Source of the DNA: Streptomyces sp. V3I7
GTDB lineage: Bacteria > Actinomycetota > Actinomycetes > Streptomycetales > Streptomycetaceae
Reading direction: 5' to 3'
Assembly: GCF_030817495.1 (NCBI RefSeq)
Contig: NZ_JAUSZK010000001.1
Span: forward strand, 2,087,001 to 2,151,000
DNA length: 64,000 nt
Under the pieces are notes generated by a model that saw only the letters and a list, made by a program, of their open reading frames with translations, had not been told where the DNA came from and searched no databases. Made by a program: the position numbers and the translations under genes. Every line of letters begins with the position of its first letter. The stretch's first letter is position 1. Below, one piece after another: positions 1 to 7,835 of the stretch.

Positions 1-1017
1 ACCGCACGTGAAGCCCACGACGGCGCCGATGCGACCGCAGCAGCGTCCATCTCCGACAACACCATCGACGAACTGCGTGACCAGGTGGTGACCCTTGCCC
101 GGCGTTATCACAGCATGCCTGTGGTGAGGGCGTACGAAGCAGCCGACGATCTCCGCCAAGAACTCGAACGGCAGCGGGACCGGACCCAGGTTCCGATCCA
201 GCAGCAGACCCTGATGATCCTCAACGGGCAAACAGCCGCTCTCCTTGCCGTAGCAGCGTTCGACCTGGGCTATTTCCCCAGTGCTCGAACCCTGGCTCGC
301 GCCGCCGCGGTGTACGGAGAAAGCACACGCTTCGCGCCCCTGCAGGCTTACGCCGACGGCACCCTGGCCTACATCGCGTACCACTCGGGCGAGCCGAACG
401 AGGCCCTGTCCAAGGCCAAGCGGGCACTGTCATACGGAGGCCTCGGCGACATCGCCCAACGCCGCCTTCATGCCATCGCAGCCCGCGCCTACGCTCACCT
501 CGGCGACATCGCCTCCGCTCGGCGAGCCATCCAGCTCTCCAAGGAGGGCAGCCGCGACATCCGCGACGAACTACACGACGCCGTGGGCGGCGAATTCGGA
601 TTCTCCGAAGAGCGGCTGCACATGTCCAACAGCACCACCGCGCTCCTCATGGACGATGCCGAGCAGGCTGAAGTGGAGGCCAGCCGCGCACTCGCCCTCC
701 TCGCGGAGGGGACACAGGACGGGCAGTCCACCCACGTTCGCGCGAAAGCAGCTGCCGATCTGGCCTACGCACGCCTGCTGGCTAGCAATGTGGAAGGAGC
801 GGCTGACGCCCTGTCGCCGATTTGGGAAGTACCAGCCGACAAGCGCAGCACAGGCATCGTCGTGAGAACGGCACGTATCGGCAGGCACCTGGCACGCCCG
901 CAGTACCACGGGTCCCAGCTCCCGACGGAACTCCGCGAGCAGATCGAGGACTTCACCAGGGTCTCCCCGCCCTACCGGCTCGGCCCACACGCAACTCTGC
1001 TGGCAATCGAGTCCTGA
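1..1017 (+). CDS. C-terminal part of an XRE/TPR-type regulator (5' end outside window)
   Basis: The reading frame is open to the left edge, so only the C-terminal ~338 residues are seen and the true start is missing. The visible part is alpha-helical and Ala/Leu/Arg-rich with TPR-like units (for example LARAAAVYGES, ALSKAKRALSYGG, AARAYAHLGD, GSRDIRDELHD). This resembles the sensor half of Streptomyces helix-turn-helix regulators that carry an N-terminal XRE DNA-binding domain. That domain would lie off the window, so the regulator assignment is inference. It ends tail-to-tail against the epimerase gene with no gap. Confidence 0.6.
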   Translation, partial: TAREAHDGADATAAASISDNTIDELRDQVVTLARRYHSMPVVRAYEAADDLRQELERQRDRTQVPIQQQTLMILNGQTAALLAVAAFDLGYFPSARTLARAAAVYGESTRFAPLQAYADGTLAYIAYHSGEPNEALSKAKRALSYGGLGDIAQRRLHAIAARAYAHLGDIASARRAIQLSKEGSRDIRDELHDAVGGEFGFSEERLHMSNSTTALLMDDAEQAEVEASRALALLAEGTQDGQSTHVRAKAAADLAYARLLASNVEGAADALSPIWEVPADKRSTGIVVRTARIGRHLARPQYHGSQLPTELREQIEDFTRVSPPYRLGPHATLLAIES

Positions 1018-2034
1018 CTACTCCAACGAGGTAAGGATCCGGGCCTCCTTCGCTCGGGCGATCCCGTGTTCCGCCCACCGTGGGTGATCCACGGGACGCC
1101 CGTCTACTGCAAGCCAGGTCCATGTGTCCCTGATGGTCTCGGCAAGCGGCCGGCAGCGGAGCCCTGCGGTTACCGCACGGCTGGAGTCGACCGACCACAC
1201 ACCCGTATGTGTCCGCCACAGCGGCAGCTCGGTCCACTGCGCAACGCCCTGCTCGCTCAGTACGGCCGGCTCCACCCACTCCGGCTTCCCGATCCCACCG
1301 GTAACGGCCAGGCACTCGGCGAGGAAGTCGGCAAAGGTGATGCCCTCTGGGTGGGTGACGTTGTAACCGCCGCTCGTCTCACTCGCTGCCTGCTCCAAGG
1401 CGAACTCGGCAACGTCACGGACATCGACCGGCTGGATTCGCTGACTACTCGGCGCCGGAGCGAGGATGTGACCGCCGCGCTTGGCCCTGGTCAACCACCA
1501 CGGGAGGCGGCCAACGTACTCTCCGGGACCCAGGATTACCCCCGGGCGCAGGAAGACAGCCGCATCACCGAACGCCTCAGACACGGCTCGCTCCCCACCG
1601 GCCTTCTGGAAGCCGTACCTAGTGGGACTCCCGTCCGCACCCGTGTACCCGAACGTACCGTCCGCGTCAGCCGGGCAGTCCAGCAGCGCCGAATCCTCGG
1701 TGAGGTGATGGTTCGGCCAGCCTTGATACACGGACACGGTAGAGATGTGGACCCAGCGCCGAGCTGCCTCCCGAAGCGTGGTGGTAGCCAGCAGAACTTC
1801 CCGAGGGGGGAAGTCTGAGCTGGACGTGTCGATCACGGCGTCCCACGGCCCAAGCTGGGCAAGGCGCCTTAGGTCGCTGAGATCCGTACGGTCGCCGCGT
1901 ACGGTCTCAACCCCGGGCACATCGGGTCCCGATCGGCCGCGGTTAAAGGTGGTGACATCCCACCCCCGCACCTGTGCACTTTCCGCAATGGCCTTGCCCA
2001 GGAACCACGTTCCGCCGATGACGAGAATCCTCAT
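1018..2034 (-). CDS. NAD-dependent epimerase/dehydratase (extended SDR family)
   Basis: The protein starts MRILVIGGTWFLGKAI, a Rossmann nucleotide-binding loop of the extended short-chain dehydrogenase type at residues 3-16. It continues with an Asp/Arg segment after beta-2 (FNRGRSG) and the SDR beta-4/5 region WVHISTVSVYQGWP. The usual catalytic YxxxK is recognisable only loosely (RYGFQKAGGE, near residue 155). Length (338 aa) fits sugar-nucleotide epimerase-like proteins. I prefer the ATG at 2034 because the Rossmann strand begins there; a longer frame to 2076 adds an unconvincing Arg-rich leader. Substrate unknown. Confidence 0.75.
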   Translation of the reverse strand: MRILVIGGTWFLGKAIAESAQVRGWDVTTFNRGRSGPDVPGVETVRGDRTDLSDLRRLAQLGPWDAVIDTSSSDFPPREVLLATTTLREAARRWVHISTVSVYQGWPNHHLTEDSALLDCPADADGTFGYTGADGSPTRYGFQKAGGERAVSEAFGDAAVFLRPGVILGPGEYVGRLPWWLTRAKRGGHILAPAPSSQRIQPVDVRDVAEFALEQAASETSGGYNVTHPEGITFADFLAECLAVTGGIGKPEWVEPAVLSEQGVAQWTELPLWRTHTGVWSVDSSRAVTAGLRCRPLAETIRDTWTWLAVDGRPVDHPRWAEHGIARAKEARILTSLE

Positions 2035-2248
2035 GTGCCGATCCTGCCCTGTCCGAGGAGAGGAACGACAGGGCAACCGGGATCAGGTGAGGGTCGACAC
2101 AGGGGCCGGGATGCAACGGCCGACCCTACGCCAGTGCCAGTACAACCGTTGGGCTGCGACAGGCTATCGAAGAGTTCTGCGTGGACTCCGCTCCGCGGCA
2201 TCTTGCACTCTCGCCAGGGGAGGACTCTGCCTGATTTGATCCCTGGTT

Positions 2249-2873
2249 ATGACGACGCAACCCGAGGCCATGCGGAACCACTGGTGGTGGCGCCCCGGTT
2301 GGAGCGTGGGCCGCCGCTTCTACACCTGGCACCTGACGTTCGAAGGCCAGGACGATGTGCACCGGCTCACTGCCGAGTACCGATCCGCGCTCGCACCTCT
2401 CGCCGACACCCTCACGCCGATCCCCAACCAGTGGCTGCACCTGACCATGCAGGGAATCGGATTCGTAGGCGAAGCGAAGGAGCGTGACGTCCGCGCCATC
2501 GTGGATGCAGCCCCGCCCACGACTGGCGGCCATCCCATCCTTCGGCCTGCAGATCGGGCCTGCGGTGCTGGCCCCGGAGGCGGTACTCCTACATGTCCAC
2601 CCCGACGGGCCTGTCCGAGCCGTCCGGAACGCTATCCGGGATGCCATCGGGCACGTTTTGGGTGAGGTCCCGGAGAAGGCCGAGGGCTTTACCCCCCACG
2701 TCTCCGTGGCCTACAGCGCGGGAGACGGTCCCGCCGAGCCGATCCAACAGGTCCTCGCCAACCTCAACCTCGCTCCAGCGCAGGCCCGCATCTCCAGCGC
2801 GGAGCTCATCGTGATCCACCGGGACAACCAGATGTACGAGTGGGAGCCTTTCGCGAAGGTACCTCTCGGCTGA
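2249..2873 (+). pseudogene. 2'-5' RNA ligase-like protein, single-base frameshift
   Basis: Two overlapping frames together encode one 2H-phosphoesterase/2'-5' RNA ligase-like protein of about 200 aa. The first half holds RRFYTWHLTFEGQDDVHRL and QWLHLTMQGIGFV (first HxT motif). The second half, in the +1 frame, holds GFTPHVSVAYS (second HxS motif) and ends with MYEWEPFAKVPLG. The change of frame falls in the C-run at 2511-2514: removing one C joins VDAA to RPRLAAIP smoothly. So one extra base inactivates the gene, or it is a sequencing error in a homopolymer. Both catalytic His motifs are otherwise intact. The start could also be the in-frame ATG at 2270; neither has a strong ribosome binding site. 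Confidence 0.7.
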
Positions 2874-2989
2874 GGGTTTGTTACGGTTCGGGGTCTTGCC
2901 GCGCCCATGACGGTAAGGCCCCATGCCTCTCCGCCCTGGCGAAGTCCCGCGAGTAGGTCTGTCACACGTACGAGCAGCAGGCGCGGAAA

Positions 2990-3050
2990 TCAGGGAGCCC
3001 CATCACAGTGGGCCCAGGATTCCGGACCGCCGCCCCGCCACTCAATCCAG
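2990..3050 (-). pseudogene. Detached C-terminal fragment of the 3799-4020 gene family
   Basis: On the minus strand this stretch reads WIEWRGGGPESWAHCDGAP-stop. It closely matches the end of the small gene at 3799-4020 (WIEWRGGGPEAWAY-stop). At DNA level 3007-3049 and 3801-3843 agree at 38 of 43 bases. No start or body of the gene is present here, so it is a remnant or a partial duplication lying on the other side of the HAD gene. Confidence 0.55.
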
Positions 3051-3141
3051 ACTGAATGCGTCTCCCGCGTGAGAGGGCACCCACGGGTCCCCCGTCGGAC
3101 GCGGGGATCGACTTACAACGCGCGTCTCACAAGGAGCCACC

Positions 3142-3771
3142 TTGTCTTCCTCCTACCGCGGCCTGATCCTCGACTTCGGCGGAGTCCTCACCACGCGGAT
3201 GCGGCTCAACGGCCAGGCTTTCGAACGCTCCGAAGGTCTGGAACCCGGCGCCTACTTCCATGCCCTCGACGAGAACCCGGAAGGCGTGGCCGTGTATTCC
3301 GCGCTTGAAGTCGGCAAGGCCACCCAGGAGGACTGGAATCGCGTCATCGGTGGAATCCTCGGCATCGACGCCACCGACCTCATGCGCCGCGCTCTGGCCA
3401 ACCTCCGGCCAGAGCCGGCCATCGTGGCGGTCGTCGACCGAGCCCGCACCGCAGGGATCAAGGTGGCGATGCTTTCGAATAGCTTCGGCCTGCAGCCCTA
3501 CAATCCGTACGCGGCGCTCGGCATGTGGGAGGACGCGTTCGACGCGGTGATCCTGTCTGAGCGGGAAGGCGTACGGAAACCGTCACCCTTCATCTACCAG
3601 CGGGCGCTGGATGCGCTGGGGCTAACCGGGCCAGAGTGCGTGTTCGTCGACGACCATGCCGAGAACCTGCCGCCAGCCGAAGCACTCGGCATCCGCACCA
3701 TCCACCACACGACGGACCCCGAGGGAACGGCGGCGCAGCTCAATGCGCTACTAGAGTGCGCGGCCGCTTGA
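3142..3771 (+). CDS. HAD-superfamily hydrolase (subfamily IA-like phosphatase)
   Basis: All four HAD motifs are visible: motif I LDFGGVLT near residue 10, motif II MLSNS near 111, motif III lysine in RKPSP, and motif IV VFVDDHAEN. The second acidic residue of motif I (normally DxD) is Gly, as in the DFGGV group related to the N-terminal phosphatase of epoxide hydrolases. This affects how confidently phosphatase activity can be assigned. The start is TTG at 3142 with AAGGAG at 3131-3136. The length (209 aa) is normal. Stand-alone gene; substrate unknown. Confidence 0.85.
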   Translation: MSSSYRGLILDFGGVLTTRMRLNGQAFERSEGLEPGAYFHALDENPEGVAVYSALEVGKATQEDWNRVIGGILGIDATDLMRRALANLRPEPAIVAVVDRARTAGIKVAMLSNSFGLQPYNPYAALGMWEDAFDAVILSEREGVRKPSPFIYQRALDALGLTGPECVFVDDHAENLPPAEALGIRTIHHTTDPEGTAAQLNALLECAAA

Positions 3772-3798
3772 GCCTGAAACAGCCAGGAGGAAATCCGC

Positions 3799-4020
3799 TC
3801 AGTAGGCCCAGGCTTCCGGACCACCTCCCCGCCACTCGATCCAACCCGACAGCGGGCTGGTGGCCACGTCGTCGACCTCCACATCCTCCAGTCCCGCCCG
3901 GCGCAGGAACTCCACGATGTCGAGCATCGTGTAGGCCATGCCTACAAAATCGTCGCCCACGCGGACACGCCGCCCGCCGTCCTCGGCCGGTGGGTAGACG
4001 ATGACGGGAACGAAAGTCAT
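3799..4020 (-). CDS. Small conserved actinobacterial protein, function unknown
   Basis: A 73-aa protein beginning MTFVPVIVYPPAEDGGRRV with a central helix (LDIVEFLRRAGLEDVEVDD) and a WIEWRGGGPEAW end. I recognise this as a small protein common in Streptomyces accessory regions beside XRE regulators, but no function is known to me. The ATG at 4020 is preferred; a TTG at 4038 would add six residues. It is the last gene before the phage head module. A decayed copy of its end lies at 2990-3050. Confidence 0.65.
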   Translation of the reverse strand: MTFVPVIVYPPAEDGGRRVRVGDDFVGMAYTMLDIVEFLRRAGLEDVEVDDVATSPLSGWIEWRGGGPEAWAY

Positions 4021-4194
4021 GTCCCCAGCCTCAGGCAAGCCGGAGGAGCATGCACGTCCGGCTAGACCGCTGCAAGGTCTCCTTGCGCATGCCGAACAGC
4101 CTTCTTCGCAGCTTGTTCAAGTTCGTACCGGTTTTCGCCGACGGCGCTTGCATGCGGGGTGAAAAAGCAACACCAAGGCCGTGGCGAGGTGCGT

Positions 4195-4548
4195 CTACCG
4201 GTAGCGGTACACCGGAGCGATCCACGTCACCTGCACCATCTCCCCCGCCCCCTCCGTCTCCTCCTCGACCGGGTCGTCCGGCGCGGGCGCCCGACCCGCC
4301 TGGTCGATCTGCCGCTCGATCCCCCGCAGGTTCTCCTGAAGGTCCATCGTCACCACACCGTCGACACTGACCTTCAACGGGTCTGCGAGGAGCTTGGCCC
4401 GCCGCTCACCCAACACCTCGAGGGCGACCGCGCGCACCGACCGCAGCCGGAAGTACCGGCGCTCCAAGTCGGCCGGGTCAGTGTCCGGACCGAGCTGCGC
4501 AAGCAGCCACGATCTCTGAAACTCATCCACAGGGGGCTGCCCCTCCAT
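4195..4548 (-). CDS. Phage head-module protein of unknown function
   Basis: A 117-aa protein, last (distal) gene of the minus-strand head operon. The N-terminal half is helical (FQRSWLLAQLGPDTDPADLERRYFRLRS); the middle has strands; the end is acidic (PDDPVEEETEGAGEMVQ). Its place after the capsid gene suggests a head-completion or adaptor role, but no motif proves this. After its stop at 4195 no further phage gene follows, so the tail genes expected next in a siphophage are missing. ATG start at 4548. Confidence 0.55.
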   Translation of the reverse strand: MEGQPPVDEFQRSWLLAQLGPDTDPADLERRYFRLRSVRAVALEVLGERRAKLLADPLKVSVDGVVTMDLQENLRGIERQIDQAGRAPAPDDPVEEETEGAGEMVQVTWIAPVYRYR

Positions 4549-4610
4549 CGAACGAAGTACGGCCCGTCACCAGACGGGGGAGGCCGGTGACGAGCCGTAC
4601 GAGCGGCATC

Positions 4611-4898
4611 CTACGACCCGGACGAGCGGGAGCGCCGGGTCTGCGGCTTCTTCGTCCCGCTCGCGCCGGCGCCGACCTCCTGGCCGTCGTCCTTGTTCTC
4701 GGCCAGCTCCGGTTTCACCGCCGAGACCATCTCGTCCGGTTCCTCGCAGCCGTCCGGCGGGACGTCCCACGCGTCCGGATTGGTGATCAGGGCGGCCACC
4801 TCCGGTTCCGGGCAGTCGCCCGGCATCAGGACCAGGTCCTCCCTCGTGGTCGGGTCCTGCACGTACACCGCGGCCTTCAGCCGCCCACCGCCCACCAT
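4611..4898 (-). CDS. Small phage head-module protein
   Basis: About 95 aa, starting at an ATG that overlaps the stop of the capsid gene (TGATG); a GTG at 4901 is an alternative start. The N-terminal part (AAVYVQDPTTREDLVLMPGDCPEPEVAALI) looks like a small strand-rich domain. The C-terminal third is a disordered tail (ENKDDGQEVGAGASGTKKP) ending in Arg/Ser. Overlapping starts imply translational coupling to the capsid gene. Structural role inferred from position only. Confidence 0.55.
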   Translation of the reverse strand: MVGGGRLKAAVYVQDPTTREDLVLMPGDCPEPEVAALITNPDAWDVPPDGCEEPDEMVSAVKPELAENKDDGQEVGAGASGTKKPQTRRSRSSGS

Positions 4899-5947
4899 CA
4901 CAGGACCTTCGCCACGATGTGCGCGTCCGGGGTATGCATGACCGGCATCCCGACCGCGGCACCCTTGGTCCAGATCTGCACGGGGTCATCCTGAACACCT
5001 CGGGTGATGATCAGGCCAGGGGCATCCTCCCGGATGATCTCCGGGTTCGTCCCCCGCGACAGCACCAGGGCCTCCGCCGTCACCCCGTACATGGTCTGCG
5101 CCCACTTCTCCCGCTCCGGCGGCACCAGAATCCACACGTCCTCCGGCAGCACCTTGCGCGGCTTGCCGTCCACCCGCACCTGGGCCTTGTAGAACGTGAG
5201 CGGCGGCAGCGAGTAGTTGCCGCGCACCACGTTGATCTGCTGCGGGGTGAGCGTCGCCGTCGGCGTGGTCGACGGGGACACGGACCCGTAGTACGCCGCC
5301 CTGTAGGCGTTGTTCGCCGCCAGGTACGAGAACGCCTTCCGGCTCGTGATCACCAGCTCCGGTTCGGGGGCCCCAATGTCGTCGAGCTGCTGAATCCACC
5401 GCAGCTCGTCCGCGATCGGATCGGAAGCCGGATCCGACCACGGGATACGGGCGACCGGCCGGTTCTCCACCGGCACGTTCCAATCGACTTCGAGCGTCAG
5501 CCCGTTCTCCTGCTCCAGCGTGAACCGGCCATCCGCGAGCACGTCGCCGGCGGCCAGCTCCAGTCGGGAACGGATGGCTTCGACGTGACGCTCCACGTCG
5601 TCGTACAGCAGCTCGATCAGCCGGTCCTGATCACTGCCGTGCGACGCCTCCAGCAGGATCTGCTCCTGCTCGGAGACGACGAGCTTCTGCCCCAGCGGCG
5701 GCAGCGCACCCTCGCGGGAGGTCTGCCATGCCTCACGGGTTGCGAACGGCACGCTGGCGTTGAACGCCCGGTACTTCGCGACGTTGACGTACCGGCCGGA
5801 ATCCTTCGTCCGCCACTTCACCTCCCGCATCTCGACCGTCGGGAAGATCGTCTGGGTGAGGAGGAAGTCCTTCGGGGACGGGATCGCCCTGGCGAACGCC
5901 GTCAGGTCCATGACCGAGACGTCCTTGAGGAGGTCCTGAATCGTCAC
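4898..5947 (-). CDS. Phage major capsid protein (gpE-like)
   Basis: 349 aa, the main head protein of the module. The sequence (MTIQDLLKDVSVMDLT, the IFPTVEMREVKWR strand, the RLIELLYDDVERHVEAIRSRLE helix, late PGLIITRGVQDDP and a C-terminal VMHTPDAHIVAKVL) matches the lambda gpE-like major capsid family common in actinophages. Order scaffold, decoration, capsid along the minus strand supports it. Starts at GTG 5947. Length is normal and no damage is visible. Confidence 0.85.
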   Translation of the reverse strand: MTIQDLLKDVSVMDLTAFARAIPSPKDFLLTQTIFPTVEMREVKWRTKDSGRYVNVAKYRAFNASVPFATREAWQTSREGALPPLGQKLVVSEQEQILLEASHGSDQDRLIELLYDDVERHVEAIRSRLELAAGDVLADGRFTLEQENGLTLEVDWNVPVENRPVARIPWSDPASDPIADELRWIQQLDDIGAPEPELVITSRKAFSYLAANNAYRAAYYGSVSPSTTPTATLTPQQINVVRGNYSLPPLTFYKAQVRVDGKPRKVLPEDVWILVPPEREKWAQTMYGVTAEALVLSRGTNPEIIREDAPGLIITRGVQDDPVQIWTKGAAVGMPVMHTPDAHIVAKVL

Positions 5948-5962
5948 AGCTCAAGCCCCCGC

Positions 5963-6379
5963 TCAGACGAAGCGGATCTGCGCGGCACGCGGGTGCCACA
6001 CGAGCTGGGACACGTCGATCCCGCCGGGAACCTTCGACGCCTTCACCGCGCCGTGCCACAGCAGGGCGGCCGGGACGCGGGTCTGGCCCGGAGCGAACGG
6101 GGCCTCCGCGATCACGAAGCCGCGCAGGATCTGACGGCCGCAGTGCGCGTCCGGGTCGTACGGGCCGTAGAGGCCGGACTCCGCGACGCGGCCGACCGGC
6201 ACGCCGGACAGTACTCGACCGTACGGGTCGCAGCCGTCGCCGCACACGTAGTGGGTGCCCTCGCAGAACAGGTTCAGGTCGAGGGTGATGGTGTCGACGG
6301 AGTCGGTGCCGTGCAGGGAAGCCAGCCACTCGCGATTGGCGGTGGTGTACTCGGACTTCGAGACGGGCTGGATGGTCAT
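5963..6379 (-). CDS. Phage head decoration protein
   Basis: 138 aa when started at the ATG at 6379, which has GGAGA about 8 bases upstream; a longer frame to 6418 lacks a ribosome binding site. It begins MTIQPVSKSEYTTANREWLA and contains CGDGCDPYGRVLSG and LRGFVIAEAPFAPG, a pattern of the lambda gpD-type decoration family (beta-rich, Gly/Pro-rich, directly upstream of the capsid gene). Such proteins bind the outside of the expanded capsid and stabilise it. It lies 15 bases upstream of the capsid start in the same operon. Confidence 0.7.
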   Translation of the reverse strand: MTIQPVSKSEYTTANREWLASLHGTDSVDTITLDLNLFCEGTHYVCGDGCDPYGRVLSGVPVGRVAESGLYGPYDPDAHCGRQILRGFVIAEAPFAPGQTRVPAALLWHGAVKASKVPGGIDVSQLVWHPRAAQIRFV

Positions 6380-6482
6380 GTGCGTGTCTCCATGGACGCT
6401 GCGGTGACTTCCGCACACCGCCCACGGAGGCGGTGACGTCCACGAAGTTGCGGGGCGTGGTCCCCTGGATGCGGGCCCGGAA

Positions 6483-7190
6483 CTACCGGGCGGCTGTGTC
6501 GCTGAACTCGGGTATCAGGCCCCGGCGCTTGGCCATCTCCAGCCCGGCGGAGCCGGGCTTGGACACGGGCGTCGTACGGGTCGGGCCGCGTCCGGCCGGA
6601 GCACCCGCGGGGGCCGCCGGCACCGGGGTACGGACCTCCCCGAACAGCTCGGGGCGGCGAGTGCGCAGGGCCTCGGCCGCCGACTGGATCTGCGCCTCGT
6701 CGGCGTCCTCGTCGTCCACGGCCAGCAGACGCTCGGCGTCCACCAGGTCATCGCCCTCCGCGCCGAGCGCCACCAGCGCGGCCCGGCGAAGCGCCGCCCG
6801 CTCGCGCTCGGCGGCCAGCTCCTCCCGGCGTGCCGCCTGCAACTCGCGCTCCTGAGCGGCCTGCTCGCGGCGTTCGACCTCCGACAGCGCGGCCTGCTCG
6901 GCCTCCCGCTGCGTGGTCACGAACTCGGTCAGCGCCTTCGGGTTGTCGAACCCGAGCGTGGTCAACAGCCGCTTGATGGCCGCGCGTTCACCCTGGGCCT
7001 TCTCGCGGGTGAGCATCTTGCCCAGTCGGTCCTGGGAGAACGTGACCTGCTGCTCCTGGCCGCCGTCGTCGTTGGCGTCATCGAGCTGGTCGTTCGTCTC
7101 GTCCTCCGGGGAGGCACCGAGGATGGGGTAGATCGGCCGCCCGTCACGGCGGTGGCCGACAGGACGGCGAGGCGGCAGGGGCCGGACCAT
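6483..7190 (-). CDS. Phage scaffolding protein
   Basis: 235 aa, highly charged and helical. A long coiled-coil (about residues 85-140: QREAEQAALSEVERREQAAQ and following RREELAAERERAALRR) follows an acidic region EDETNDQLDDANDDGG. A basic C-terminal segment ends KRRGLIPEFSDTAAR, the usual capsid-contact end of scaffolds. ATG at 7190 with GGAGGAG just upstream. It sits directly before decoration and capsid genes, as scaffolds do. Scaffolds guide procapsid assembly and leave before maturation. No protease gene is seen next to it. Confidence 0.75.
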   Translation of the reverse strand: MVRPLPPRRPVGHRRDGRPIYPILGASPEDETNDQLDDANDDGGQEQQVTFSQDRLGKMLTREKAQGERAAIKRLLTTLGFDNPKALTEFVTTQREAEQAALSEVERREQAAQERELQAARREELAAERERAALRRAALVALGAEGDDLVDAERLLAVDDEDADEAQIQSAAEALRTRRPELFGEVRTPVPAAPAGAPAGRGPTRTTPVSKPGSAGLEMAKRRGLIPEFSDTAAR

Positions 7191-7550
7191 ACATCTCCTC
7201 CAGAGCGCGCCCCCGCGCTGTCGATCAGTGTAGCCAAACCGGGTTTATCACTGTCTGACGCGCTCAGGACGAGGCATGCCCCTATCACACAGACTCATGG
7301 CACTACTACGCCAAACCCTGGCCACTTTGTGGCCACTTGGCACCTGAATCCTCACGCGCTCACCGTGCGCAAATAGCAAGAAAGCCCATATATCTCACCC
7401 CCTCAACACGGAGGTGACCGCCGAAGTGGCGGCAAAGTGGCCAGCGTTTGGCGTATCGGCGCCACGTGAATCCGGGCAACGTTGAGGCCACTCAAGCGGA
7501 GACCGGCACCCCGGGCCCTCCCTCACCTCGACCGCAGCAGGAGAAGTGTT
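7191..7550. other. Intergenic region between scaffold and small membrane gene
   Basis: About 360 bases less GC-rich than the surroundings in places (AAATAGCAAGAAAGCCCATA near 7370). I see no gene. Two divergent units start at its ends (scaffold operon on minus, the 7551 gene on plus), so it probably holds promoters, but no clear -10/-35 pair was identified. Confidence 0.35.
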
Positions 7551-7715
7551 TTGGACTGGGACGCCATCACCCGATGGGCACTCGCCGCATTCGGCCTCGT
7601 CGGCCTCTGCCTCATGCTGCTGACCGGGTTATTCCGTCAACTCCCCGAACTCATTCGCGCCATGCAAGAAGCCCGAGAGGCGATGCGCGGCCGAAGCCAG
7701 GGCAACAACGACTGA
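7551..7715 (+). CDS. Small single-pass membrane protein
   Basis: A 54-aa protein read from TTG 7551 with a GCAGGAGAAG ribosome binding site at 7537-7546. It has one clear hydrophobic segment (WALAAFGLVGLCLMLLTGLF) followed by a charged helix (LPELIRAMQEAREAMRG). It lies on the strand opposite to the phage head operon and upstream of the nitrilase-like gene. A phage accessory or regulatory role is possible; no family recognised. Confidence 0.5.
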   Translation: MDWDAITRWALAAFGLVGLCLMLLTGLFRQLPELIRAMQEAREAMRGRSQGNND

Positions 7716-7835
7716 AGCGATCACGGCTCAGCGGCGGCTGCCACCTCGAACCGAGCCCACCGTCTGCTTTCACCGCCTCCAGCCCTCTGTCCGACCGGCC
7801 CCAAAGGATGGCGTCGGACAAGGAGGCCACACCCC

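Noticed and set aside
2035..2248. Small gene in the gap between the epimerase and RNA-ligase-like genes
   Set aside because: Frames are present but without ribosome sites or family resemblance; treated as intergenic.
4021..4194. Left attachment site of the element
   Set aside because: This is the expected place between chromosomal and phage genes, but I found no match to the tRNA(CAT) end or to the 50500-50640 region, so no att site is annotated.
4919..6436. A 505-aa frame on the plus strand opposite the capsid and decoration genes
   Set aside because: Arg/His-rich antisense translation of high-GC coding DNA; the minus-strand genes have clear families and ribosome sites.
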